Shown here: positions 1 through 7,182 of the stretch, piece by piece | How the letters are laid out: the number at the start of each line of letters is the position of its first letter | Numbering within the stretch: the stretch's first letter is position 1 | Program-made: the position numbers and the translations under genes | Source: an uncultured Rhodanobacteraceae bacterium | GTDB taxonomy: Bacteria; Pseudomonadota; Gammaproteobacteria; Xanthomonadales; Ahniellaceae | NCBI GenBank assembly: GCA_937873105.1 | Contig: CALMWD010000512.1 | Location: 1-9,407 of the forward strand | Reading direction: 5' to 3' | DNA: 9,407 bases | Notes under the pieces: generated by a model | Seen by the model: the letters and a program-made list of their open reading frames with translations, nothing else | Told to the model about the DNA's origin: nothing | The model's database searches: none

Positions 1-2335
1 AGGCGCTCGAGGCCAGCGCGGCCAGCAACAACACGGCGGCCACGACCGCGACGGCACCGACGCGCCATGGCACCGCGCCTTCCAGCGCGGCATCGACCAT
101 CTGCATCGCCGCATAGGCCAGGGCCATGCCGACGACCAGGCCGACCGCGCCGATCCGTCCGCCCTCGCCGAGCACGCTCAGGAACAACCGTCTCGGCGTC
201 GCGCCCACCGCCGCACGCACGGCGTATTCGCGACGCCGTTGCGCGACCAGGAACATCAGCACCACGAACAGGCTGAACGCCGCCAGCGCGATCGCCAGGA
301 GCGCGAAGCGGTTGAACACCAGTTCGGCCAGGCGCAGGCCCGACAAGCCTTCGGCACTGCGCGCGGCCAGCGATTCCGGCCAGTACAGCGGCGCCCAGGG
401 ATCGATCTCGGCCGCCAGCCGCTGCACCGCCGCGACATCGACGGCGCGACCGGGGCTGCCTCGCAACAGCAGGGTAAACGTCGACGGCAATGCGGCCTGC
501 TGCCACAAGGGCACCAGCACCGTCGCAGGCGCTGCCTTCGCGACCCCGTGGAAGCGCGCATCCTCGACCACACCGACGATCGTGCGCTGCACGCCGGGCG
601 CATCGTTCGCCAGACGCAGGCTGCGTCCGACCGCGGCATCGTCGCCGAACAGGCGCTCGGCCAGCTGCACGCTGACGACCGCCACCGCCGCCGTCTCCGG
701 ACGATCGAGCGCGTCGTCGACGAAGCGTCCGTGACGCAGGCGCAAGCCGAGCGTCTCGGCATAACGCGCATCGACGGCACGAAGATCGGCGGCGCTGTGG
801 GCGACGCCGCGCGCCGACGCGGCGCTGGCGTCGATCTGCCGCGTGTAGCGCTGGAACGGCGGCGTGTCGGCCAGCGCCAGGGCCGCGACGCCGGTTTCGG
901 CACCGACGCGCTCGCGCAGGCGATCGACGAAGGCCTGGCGCGCGAGCTGATCGGGATAACGGTCCGCCGGCAGCGCGAACCCGAGCGAGACGGTGTCGTC
1001 GACCGCCAGACCGAGCGGGCGGGCGCGCACCTCGGCCAGGCCGGCGCCGACGCACAACGCCACCACGCCGACGACTCCCGCGGCCACCACCTGGAACCCC
1101 GCCAGCAGGCGCCCCTGACGCAGCGCCTGCGCGCCCACGCCTCCGCGCCCGCCTTCGCGCATCGCCAGGACCATGTCGGCGCGCATGCCGGTCAGCTGCG
1201 ACCATTGCGAGGCGGTCAACAGGATCGACACGACCAGGGCGACCACCGGCAACCACGGCAGCGACCCGCTGCCGTAGACGAACTGGCCTTCGAGTTCGCG
1301 CGGAATCCAGTCGTTCGAGATGAAACCGACCAGGTGCCGGAACAAGGTCGCGCCGAGCAGCCATCCGGCGGCGACGCCGACGCCGGCCAGCACGGCATTG
1401 CCGACCAGGGTCTCGGCCAGCAGGCGCCGCCGCGTCGCGCCGATCGCCATGACCGTGGCGACCCGCGCCTGGTCGGCGAGCACGCGCACCTGCATCAGGG
1501 TCGCGACATTGCCGAGCGCCACCAGCAGCATCAGCAACGCCGCGGCGACGAAGACGAATACGGTCGGCCGCATCGCGCCCATCACCGCATCGATGACACG
1601 ATCGATGCCGAAGGCGAAGCCTTCCGGGTAGGCGTCGCGCTCGCCCTCGCGCGCCAACCGCGCGCTCAGCGTCGCGAGGCGGACGCGGGCGGCGTCGATG
1701 TCGTCGTTGTCGGCGAGCAAGGCATTCAGCACGTAGCGACGATCCGGGCGCGCGCTGGCGTCGGGCGTTTCGGCATGCGCCGCCCAGAGATCCGCACCCA
1801 TGAACTGGAAACGCGGCGGCATCACGCCGACCACCGGGCGCGACACGCGATCGACCAGGAGCGACGCGCCGAGCACGTCGGAGCGGCCGCCGAATTCCTG
1901 CTGCCAGAGATCGTGCGAGATGACGAGGCCGTCGTCGGCGGCAGCGGCGACGAAGCGCCCGAGCAGGGGCGCCGTCGCCGTGACCGCGACGGCGTTCGGC
2001 GTCGTTTCGGTCAGGGTCACGCGGCGCGGCAGGCCGTCGGCACCGGCGATCGCGACCGGTCGCGCGCGGGCGGCGCTGACCGCGGCGAAACCGCCCTGGT
2101 CGCGGATCGCCCGATACTCGGCCGCCGACGCGGTGTAGGCCGGCTGCGCGGCATCACGCGCGGTGCGGCTGAGCACGGTCAGGCGCGCCGTGTCGTACGG
2201 CCACGGCGCGACGAAGAAGTTGTGCGCGATCGCGAGGGCCGCGAGCAGGGCGGCCGTGGTCACGGCGAGCGTGAGCACGATGGCGACGTTCGCGCCGACG
2301 TGACGGCGCAGTGCGTGCAAGGCGGAAGACAGCAT
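1..2335 (-). CDS. MacB/FtsX-type ABC permease, duplicated 'ADOP' architecture (C-terminus cut by window edge)
   Basis: The frame opens at an ATG (2335-2333) and stays open for 778 codons to the window edge with no stop, so the gene is partial at its C-terminus. Predicted membrane segments lie near residues 17-39, 258-281, 310-334, 358-377, 408-432, 675-700, 720-746 and 757-778. Periplasmic MacB-like domains fill about 45-245 and 440-660. Each half carries an FtsX signature after its membrane segment: RVATVMAIGATRRRLLAE (291-308) and RREYAVRAAVGATPRRLF (701-718). The second MacB-like domain holds the typical VAVVSVQLAERLFG and RTIVGVVEDARFHG. This duplicated one-chain layout (usually about 800 residues, so perhaps 20-30 are missing here) defines the 'acidobacterial duplicated orphan permease' group of MacB relatives, which are probably inner-membrane mechanotransmission proteins rather than classical transporters. 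No ATPase is encoded in the window. The start is supported by AGGAG six bases upstream. The substrate or role is unknown. Confidence 0.9.
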   Translation of the reverse strand, partial: MLSSALHALRRHVGANVAIVLTLAVTTAALLAALAIAHNFFVAPWPYDTARLTVLSRTARDAAQPAYTASAAEYRAIRDQGGFAAVSAARARPVAIAGADGLPRRVTLTETTPNAVAVTATAPLLGRFVAAAADDGLVISHDLWQQEFGGRSDVLGASLLVDRVSRPVVGVMPPRFQFMGADLWAAHAETPDASARPDRRYVLNALLADNDDIDAARVRLATLSARLAREGERDAYPEGFAFGIDRVIDAVMGAMRPTVFVFVAAALLMLLVALGNVATLMQVRVLADQARVATVMAIGATRRRLLAETLVGNAVLAGVGVAAGWLLGATLFRHLVGFISNDWIPRELEGQFVYGSGSLPWLPVVALVVSILLTASQWSQLTGMRADMVLAMREGGRGGVGAQALRQGRLLAGFQVVAAGVVGVVALCVGAGLAEVRARPLGLAVDDTVSLGFALPADRYPDQLARQAFVDRLRERVGAETGVAALALADTPPFQRYTRQIDASAASARGVAHSAADLRAVDARYAETLGLRLRHGRFVDDALDRPETAAVAVVSVQLAERLFGDDAAVGRSLRLANDAPGVQRTIVGVVEDARFHGVAKAAPATVLVPLWQQAALPSTFTLLLRGSPGRAVDVAAVQRLAAEIDPWAPLYWPESLAARSAEGLSGLRLAELVFNRFALLAIALAAFSLFVVLMFLVAQRRREYAVRAAVGATPRRLFLSVLGEGGRIGAVGLVVGMALAYAAMQMVDAALEGAVPWRVGAVAVVAAVLLLAALASSA

Positions 2336-2341
2336 GCGGTT

Positions 2342-2346
2342 CTCCT
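2342..2346 (-). promoter_or_regulatory. Ribosome-binding site of the permease gene
   Basis: AGGAG on the minus strand, six bases before the ATG at 2335. It fixes the permease start and shows that the gene is translated independently of the receptor upstream. Confidence 0.8.
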
Positions 2347-2370
2347 GGGGATCGGTTCGATCGGCGGGCG

Positions 2371-2405
2371 AAACAAAACGGGGCCCGGCGCGATGCCGGA
2401 CCCCG
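2371..2405 (-). terminator. Intrinsic terminator after the TonB-dependent receptor gene
   Basis: Read on the minus strand, an 11-bp stem, CGGGGTCCGGC with GCCGGGCCCCG (2405-2395 and 2389-2379; one G-U pair, otherwise perfect), closes a 5-base loop ATCGC and is followed at once by TTTTGTTT (2378-2371). This is a textbook rho-independent terminator in an otherwise T-poor region. It lies 58 bases after the receptor stop and its T-tract ends only 35 bases before the permease ATG. It may therefore both end the receptor message and limit read-through into the permease. Confidence 0.87.
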
Positions 2406-2424
2406 TGGCGATGGACTCCTGCAG

Positions 2425-2449
2425 CGCAGCCCGCATCGCCCGGGCTGCG
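2425..2449 (-). repeat. Inverted repeat (hairpin) just after the receptor stop codon
   Basis: A perfect 9-bp inverted repeat, CGCAGCCCG (2425-2433) and CGGGCTGCG (2441-2449), with a 7-base loop. It has no T-tract and so is not itself a typical terminator. It could protect the 3' end of the receptor message or act with the terminator hairpin 20 bases further on. Its loop (GGCGATG on the minus strand) is complementary to CATCGCC in the linker (2413-2407) and to the loop of the terminator hairpin. Confidence 0.7.
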
Positions 2450-2463
2450 TCTGGGTTCGACGA

Positions 2464-5334
2464 TCAGAAGTCGTAGTTCACGCTGAAACGCACGTAGCGC
2501 GGCGTCGTGAACGCACTCGGCAGGCCGAACTCGGCCGCCGGCACGCCCGGCGCATCCTCGCCGGTCTCGTTGACCTCGGTCACCGCGTCCTCGTTGAACA
2601 CGTTGAACACGTCGGCCTTGAACGCGAGCTTGCCGTCCAGCGCGGCCGGGCGGTACTCGACGTTGAGGTCCAGCGTCTTCTGCCAGGGCGTGCGACCGAC
2701 CGAACCGCGCGGCACCAGCTGGCCGTTGCAGTAGAAGTACGAGTTCGCGTAGCCCGAGCCGCCGTTGTTCTGGTCGGGGTAGAAGCCGATGCAGTTCTTC
2801 GGACGACCGGACTGGACCAGCAGGTTCGCGCCCATCTGCCATTCGTCGTTGAGCTTGTACGCGCCGAACAGCTTCAGCGAGTGGCGGCGATCGTTCGGCA
2901 GGTCGCCGTAGGCGCCTTCCATCAGCTCCGGATAGTCGAAGTCCTGGGTCACGCCGGCATCGTCCTGGCCGATGTCCGACTTCACGTAGCCTTCGGTGTT
3001 GCCGTAGCTGTGCGCGATCGTCCACGAGCCCTGCATGAACCAGCGGTCGTCGAAGGCGCGCTCGAAGAAGAACTCGAGGGCGTTGTACTTGCGCTTGATT
3101 TCGTCGTAGCTGAGATCCGCGGCGGTCAGGTGGACTTCCTCCAGCTCGCCGTCGCCGTCCACGTCGATCATCGAGGTGAAGTCGTTGCCCGGATTGAACA
3201 GCATGCAGGTCGGGACATTCGCGCCGTCGAACTCGTAGCCGTTGTCTTCGGCCCAGGCTTCGATCGGACGCGAGTCGCAGAAGTCGTCGATGGCGCGCTT
3301 CAGGTCGCGATGGATGGCACGCACGCCGCCCGACCAGTTGCCTGCGAGCTGGCGCTGGTAACCGATGATGAACTCTTCCTGGAACATCGGATCGAGGTTG
3401 CGGTCGGCCACCGACAGCGGATTCGGCACGGTGCCGTTCGACACCGTCTGACGACCGCCGATCTGCTGGCCGAGGACCGGCGCACCGGTGATCGGGTCGA
3501 TGCCGGTGAAGGCATACCATTCGCGGTAGTCGGTTTCCGAGCCGCCGGCGCGCACGTTGGTGTTGGCCGCCACCGGCAGGTAATAACGGCCGGCGTTGCC
3601 GAACAGCTTGGAATTGCCGTCGCCGTTGATGTCCCACGAGAAGCCGAGGCGCGGCGCGAGCTGGTTCGAGATCTTGGTGAAGCTGACGCCGAGCGGGTTC
3701 TTGTTGTCGAAGGTCTCGTTGCGGAGGCCGCCGTAGACCATCAGGTTGTCGCTCGCCTGCCAGCTGTCTTCCACGTAGAAGGCGGTCTGGATGACATCGA
3801 CGTCGCCGCCGTTCTCGTAGACGCGACGACGCACGACCTGGGTCACGCCGTCCGGCACCACGGCGCCGCCGACCACGGTCTCGCCCGGGACCACGTCCTG
3901 GTACAGCCAGTAGACGCCGCCGCTGTAGTTGGCGCCGCCGACGGTGTTCCAGTTCTCGCGGTCGTAGCCGAAACGCAGCTGGTGGTCGCCCACGACCCAT
4001 TCGCCGTCGAGACGGAAGGCTTCGCGTTCGTCGCCGCCGTTCGGGATCTGCTCCAGGGACTGCAGCCAGCAGCCATGCACCGGATGCGCCACGTCGCGCA
4101 GGTCCACGACCAGCGGGCAGGCGGTGTCGGCCACCGACTGGCGCTTGTAGTCGCCGGTGCCGTACAGCGCCGACAGCGTGAAGTTGTCGCTCAGGTAGCC
4201 GGTGTACTTGGCGATGAAGTTGGTGCCGCCCTCCTCGTTGAAGGTCGTGCCGATGTCATCGTCGCGGTCGCCGTTCTGGTCCAGGAAGGACACCAGGGTG
4301 TCGTTCTTGCGCTTGTCCGAGAAGCCGGTGACTTCCAGCAGGTGGTTGTCGCTGATGTTCCAGTCGATCTTGGCCAGCCACAGCGGATCGCTGCCGTCGT
4401 TGGTGTAGTAGCGGCCGGTGAGGATCGAACTCGCCGTTTCGGCCTCGCGCTCGTTCTGCTGCGCCAGGGCGAAGAAGAACAGGCGATCCTCGATGATCGG
4501 ACCGCTCGCATACGCTGCGTAGCTGACCGAATCGGCGGTTTCGTTGCTGTTGCGGTTGTAGAGGTCGCCGTCGGCGTAATAGACGTCCGGGCTGTCCTCG
4601 GACAGCGCGTCCGGGGACCAGTAGGCGTTCGCGCCGAAGTGCCAATCGTTGCCGCCGCGCTTGGTGATGATGTTGATCACGCCGCCGGTCGAACGGCCGA
4701 ACTCGGCGCCGTAGCCGCCGGTCTTGACCTGCGTTTCCGCGATCGCCTCGAACGGCAGCTGCGAATAGGCCACGCCCTTGTAGATGTTGGTGACGTTGAA
4801 GCCGTTGATGTAGTACGCGTTCTCGGCCACCGACGAACCGCCGAACGAGGCCAGGTTGCCGAACGCGGTATCGCCGCGCGTGGTGCCCGGCGCGAGCAGG
4901 GCCACGCCGGTGACGTTGCGCGCGACCGGCACGGCGTCGAACTGCGCTTCGGTGAAGATCGAGGTCGACTCGACCGAGGACAGGTCGATCGGGTTGACCA
5001 TCTCGCCGGTCACCTCGACCACGTCGAGCGAGGCCGCATCCGCCGCGAACGAAACCGCCGTGCCGGTGCCGACGTTGACGCTGACTTCGCGCGACTGGCC
5101 GTCGTGGGTGACGCGGTAACGACCGGTCGGCAACGCCGCGGCACGGAAGTTGCCGTTCGCATCGACCGCGACTTCGCGCTTGAGGCCGGTCGCCAGGTTC
5201 TCGACGACGACGCTGCCGGCGCTGGCCTGGCCGAAGATGTAGCCGCTGGTGTTCGACTGCGCATGGACGCCGTGCGCGGCCATGGCCACCGCAAGCGCGA
5301 GCGCACTGCGCCTGAAGGTGTTCAATCTCGACAT
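2464..5334 (-). CDS. Oar-like TonB-dependent outer-membrane receptor
   Basis: A 956-residue precursor. Residues 1-25 form a Sec signal peptide (RR at 8-9, a hydrophobic core, cleavage after VHA). Residues about 28-100 resemble the carboxypeptidase-regulatory-like domain that precedes the plug in Oar-type receptors, with SGYIFGQA at its start. A possible TonB box is LDVVEVTG (103-110). The plug covers about 115-228 and ends in the conserved GGYGAEFGRSTGGVINIITK (206-225). The rest is a beta-barrel ending in the aromatic-terminated strand VRFSVNYDF expected for BAM-dependent insertion. Six cysteines form three local pairs (406/422, 686/710, 848/869), probably in extracellular loops, and acidic DxDxDG-like loops occur near 352, 568 and 724. 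The role would be energised uptake of a ligand across the outer membrane; the ligand is unknown. The frame is open 119 codons further upstream, but the start at 5334 is chosen for its AGGAG and signal peptide. It is followed by a strong terminator. Confidence 0.93.
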   Translation of the reverse strand: MSRLNTFRRSALALAVAMAAHGVHAQSNTSGYIFGQASAGSVVVENLATGLKREVAVDANGNFRAAALPTGRYRVTHDGQSREVSVNVGTGTAVSFAADAASLDVVEVTGEMVNPIDLSSVESTSIFTEAQFDAVPVARNVTGVALLAPGTTRGDTAFGNLASFGGSSVAENAYYINGFNVTNIYKGVAYSQLPFEAIAETQVKTGGYGAEFGRSTGGVINIITKRGGNDWHFGANAYWSPDALSEDSPDVYYADGDLYNRNSNETADSVSYAAYASGPIIEDRLFFFALAQQNEREAETASSILTGRYYTNDGSDPLWLAKIDWNISDNHLLEVTGFSDKRKNDTLVSFLDQNGDRDDDIGTTFNEEGGTNFIAKYTGYLSDNFTLSALYGTGDYKRQSVADTACPLVVDLRDVAHPVHGCWLQSLEQIPNGGDEREAFRLDGEWVVGDHQLRFGYDRENWNTVGGANYSGGVYWLYQDVVPGETVVGGAVVPDGVTQVVRRRVYENGGDVDVIQTAFYVEDSWQASDNLMVYGGLRNETFDNKNPLGVSFTKISNQLAPRLGFSWDINGDGNSKLFGNAGRYYLPVAANTNVRAGGSETDYREWYAFTGIDPITGAPVLGQQIGGRQTVSNGTVPNPLSVADRNLDPMFQEEFIIGYQRQLAGNWSGGVRAIHRDLKRAIDDFCDSRPIEAWAEDNGYEFDGANVPTCMLFNPGNDFTSMIDVDGDGELEEVHLTAADLSYDEIKRKYNALEFFFERAFDDRWFMQGSWTIAHSYGNTEGYVKSDIGQDDAGVTQDFDYPELMEGAYGDLPNDRRHSLKLFGAYKLNDEWQMGANLLVQSGRPKNCIGFYPDQNNGGSGYANSYFYCNGQLVPRGSVGRTPWQKTLDLNVEYRPAALDGKLAFKADVFNVFNEDAVTEVNETGEDAPGVPAAEFGLPSAFTTPRYVRFSVNYDF

Positions 5335-5343
5335 GATGTTGCA

Positions 5344-5348
5344 CTCCT
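5344..5348 (-). promoter_or_regulatory. Ribosome-binding site of the receptor gene
   Basis: AGGAG on the minus strand, nine bases before the ATG at 5334. Together with the signal peptide that follows, it decides the start against the longer open frame reaching 5691. Confidence 0.8.
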
Positions 5349-5441
5349 GAATCGGGGACCGTGTCCGAGCGGTGTGTTCGGCAGGACACGCACAAACCGA
5401 CGCGACGACGAACGCCACGACACCGTTCTTCGAGGCTAGGC

Positions 5442-5471
5442 GGCGATTGTTAGGGTGGCGATCACATCGCC
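5442..5471. repeat. Palindrome GGCGAT-N3-ATCGCC with an extra GGCGAT half-site
   Basis: Positions 5457-5471 form a perfect 6-bp inverted repeat with a 3-base spacer (CAC). A further direct copy of GGCGAT lies at 5442-5447, exactly 15 bases before the first arm. The cluster is about 110-135 bases upstream of the receptor start, a suitable place for an operator. No known regulator is recognised, and GCGAT words are common in GC-rich DNA. Confidence 0.4.
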
Positions 5472-5512
5472 GCGGCCGCGATGCGTTCGGGAACCAGCGG
5501 TGTCGGAGGTGG

Positions 5513-5541
5513 AACGACCGGAGTCGGGCTCGACGGTCGTT
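5513..5541. repeat. Inverted repeat AACGACCG ... CGGTCGTT
   Basis: Perfect 8-bp arms (5513-5520 and 5534-5541) separated by 13 bases. Inside, GAG and CTC can pair with a 2-base bulge around a 5-base loop, so a longer bulged hairpin is possible. It could be a weak DUF1501 terminator (no T-tract), an RNA structure in a long receptor leader, or an operator. Confidence 0.45.
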
Positions 5542-5652
5542 GCATGGCCCGGGCGCGGCCCGAGGCCGGTTGCGCCGCCGCCCAGCCTCGACGCGGCGAA
5601 CGACGGCACAACCGCGATCCGGCGGAGGTTTCCAGACTCGGGACCGGATCGT

Positions 5653-5693
5653 GCGTGCAGCATCGCGTGCACGCCCGTTCGACGCATGCACGC
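5653..5693. repeat. Inverted repeat GCGTGCA ... TGCACGC with a third arm copy
   Basis: Perfect 7-bp arms at 5653-5659 and 5668-5674 around an 8-base loop, with a further TGCACGC at 5687-5693. It lies 56-97 bases after the DUF1501 stop. It lacks a T-tract, so it is recorded only as a structured or possible binding element. Confidence 0.4.
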
Positions 5694-5748
5694 GGGAGCG
5701 AACGGTCGCGCACGTGGCGCGAATGGCGGCCAGCCCGGATCGAAGCGA

Positions 5749-7170
5749 TCAGCCGGGCAGCAGGAAGCCGAGGTCGCGCGAGGCGAACTGTCCGAGACGC
5801 GGGAACAAGGTGTCGATCGCGTTCTCGCCCAGCCCGAACCAGCGCGCCAGCGTGGCGCCGTACTGGTCGATGCTGATGGCCGGGATCAGATTGCCGTCGC
5901 CGGCGAAGGCCGCCCCGGCCGGGTCCAGCAGCGGCAGGTCGCCGTAGACATGGCGGCCGCGCACCGCACCGCCCATCACGAACAGATGGTTCGCCCAGCT
6001 GTGATCGGAGCCGTCGCCGTTGCTGGTCAGGGAGCGCCCGAACTCGCTGGCGGTGAACGTGGTGACGCGGTCGCGCAGCCCGAGTTGCTGGGTCGCCTGG
6101 TCGAAAGACGCGAGCGCCCGCGACAGCGCGCGCAGCAGCTGCGGCTGCAGCACGCTTTGCGCATCGTGGGTGTCGAAGGCGCCGAGCGCGCAGAAAAACA
6201 CCTGGCGACGGTGGCCGATGGGCTCGCGCCGCTCGATCAGCTGCGCGACCCGGCGCAGCTGCTGTCCGAGCTCGTAGGCCATGCGGTCGGCGAAGCTGGC
6301 GTTGTCGCCCGGCGGCGGCGGGAACATGCCGTCGAACGCAGAGGCCGCGGCGACCTCGTCGGCCAGGGTGGCATAGGCGTCGACCGCGGTGCCGAGCGTG
6401 CGCCGGTAATGCTCGACGATCGGGTGGCTGCGCGTCTGGCCGAGCAGGTCGAGCAGGGCGAGGTTCGCGCCGGCGCCGCGCCCGGCATCGAGCGCGCGGA
6501 TGTCCGCAGTCGAGACGAACAGCGGCTGCACCTGCTGGCCCACCGGGAACAGGTGCGATCCCGCCATCGACATGGCGGCGGGCAGGCTCGCCGTACTCTG
6601 CGTCGACGCGACCAGGTCGGCCAGGCGCCCGCCCCAGCCGCTCGGCGCATTCGTCTCCAGGCCGGTACGCACTTCCAGACCTTCCCAGAACGCCTGCTGG
6701 TCGTTGTGCGAGAACAATTGCGGCGGCAGCGGTACCGTGCGCTGGTCGTATTGCGCGCGCGTCACCGGCTCCAGCAGGGCGCCGATGCGGCCGACCAGGG
6801 CCATCTGGCCGGCCTCGAACAGCGCCGCCATCTCGGGCATCTCCGGATGCAGGCCGAGCTCGAACGGGGCGCCGCTCAGCGGTGCGATCGGCAGCAGCTG
6901 TTCGCGCGGAATCGTCAGGCCGCGGCGATGGTGGGCATAGGTCGCATAGGCGTTCGTGTCGCGGGCGACGACCAGGTTGTGGCCGTCGTTGCCGCCGAGC
7001 AGGAACACGCAGACCAGGGCCTTGTAGTCGCTGCCGCGCGGCGCGGCCGCGAGTGCGGGCCACAGGCCGAGCAGTCCCGGGTCGGCGAACAGGCCGGCGC
7101 CGCCGGCGGTGGCGGCCAGCGCCCGCTTCAGGAAGCGGCGGCGCGCCTGGGAATCGATGCGGTGACTCAT
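5749..7170 (-). CDS. Tat-exported DUF1501 family protein
   Basis: A 473-residue precursor. A twin-arginine signal (RRRFLK at 10-15, hydrophobic stretch, Ala-rich end near residue 43) implies folded export to the periplasm. The mature part shows DUF1501 hallmarks: FLLGGNDGHNL (56-66), LFSHNDQQAFW (152-162), GAFDTHDAQ (330-338), SEFGRS (375-380) and GSDHSWANHLFVMGG (387-401), followed by RGRHVYGDLP. DUF1501 is related to the alkaline-phosphatase/sulfatase fold; D62, D333, H335, D389, H390 and H395 are plausible metal ligands by position and type. No enzymatic activity is established for the family, so no reaction is assigned. The gene begins 10 bases after the DUF1800 stop, with its ribosome-binding site overlapping that stop, so the two are almost certainly co-transcribed and translationally coupled. 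Length and motif order look complete. Confidence 0.93.
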   Translation of the reverse strand: MSHRIDSQARRRFLKRALAATAGGAGLFADPGLLGLWPALAAAPRGSDYKALVCVFLLGGNDGHNLVVARDTNAYATYAHHRRGLTIPREQLLPIAPLSGAPFELGLHPEMPEMAALFEAGQMALVGRIGALLEPVTRAQYDQRTVPLPPQLFSHNDQQAFWEGLEVRTGLETNAPSGWGGRLADLVASTQSTASLPAAMSMAGSHLFPVGQQVQPLFVSTADIRALDAGRGAGANLALLDLLGQTRSHPIVEHYRRTLGTAVDAYATLADEVAAASAFDGMFPPPPGDNASFADRMAYELGQQLRRVAQLIERREPIGHRRQVFFCALGAFDTHDAQSVLQPQLLRALSRALASFDQATQQLGLRDRVTTFTASEFGRSLTSNGDGSDHSWANHLFVMGGAVRGRHVYGDLPLLDPAGAAFAGDGNLIPAISIDQYGATLARWFGLGENAIDTLFPRLGQFASRDLGFLLPG

Positions 7171-7177
7171 GGCGATG

Positions 7178-7182
7178 TCCTC
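7178..7182 (-). promoter_or_regulatory. Ribosome-binding site of DUF1501, overlapping the DUF1800 stop codon
   Basis: GAGGA on the minus strand shares its first two bases with the TGA stop of the DUF1800 gene (7183-7181) and stands seven bases before the DUF1501 ATG. This arrangement favours translational coupling and matched synthesis of the two proteins. Confidence 0.75.

Larger units (their letters stand above)
5335..5748. other. Intergenic region of about 414 bases, probably containing the receptor promoter and leader
   Basis: No convincing gene is seen. An 83-codon minus-strand frame (5687-5436) has no ribosome-binding site and an arginine/serine/glycine-rich product without recognisable features. 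Several inverted repeats are present (entries at 5457, 5513 and 5653). No T-tract hairpin marks the end of the DUF1501 gene. I could not find a good -35/-10 pair; by position the receptor promoter should lie in roughly 5360-5480, around the slightly AT-richer CTAACAATCG (minus strand). Confidence 0.6.

Noticed and set aside
2416..2420. AGGAG in the receptor-permease gap as the ribosome-binding site of a leader peptide
   Set aside because: No ATG, GTG or TTG stands at suitable distance after it on the minus strand.
239..2476. Plus-strand open frame of 745 codons opposite the permease gene
   Set aside because: Same complement-frame artefact; the product is dominated by Arg, Gln, Gly and His with no recognisable fold, and the minus strand encodes a clear permease.
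2311..5439. Plus-strand open frame of 1042 codons opposite the receptor gene
   Set aside because: It is the exact codon-for-codon complement frame, where stops would need TTA, CTA or TCA in the receptor gene, and these are rare in this GC-rich DNA. The product is a Val/Ala/Arg-rich string without domains, while the minus strand shows a full receptor.
5436..5687. 83-codon minus-strand frame wholly inside the 414-base gap
   Set aside because: No ribosome-binding site before its ATG, no signal peptide, membrane segment or motif; several frames stay open here because of the high GC content.
5335..5691. 119-codon N-terminal extension of the receptor frame
   Set aside because: The ATG at 5334 has AGGAG at good spacing and starts a normal signal peptide; the extension would bury that signal and has an Arg/Pro-rich composition unlike a protein N-terminus.
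5738..5750. GATCG-AAG-CGATC hairpin at the DUF1501 stop as a terminator
   Set aside because: Only a 5-bp stem with a 3-base loop overlapping the stop codon, extended only across a bulge, and no T-tract follows on the minus strand.
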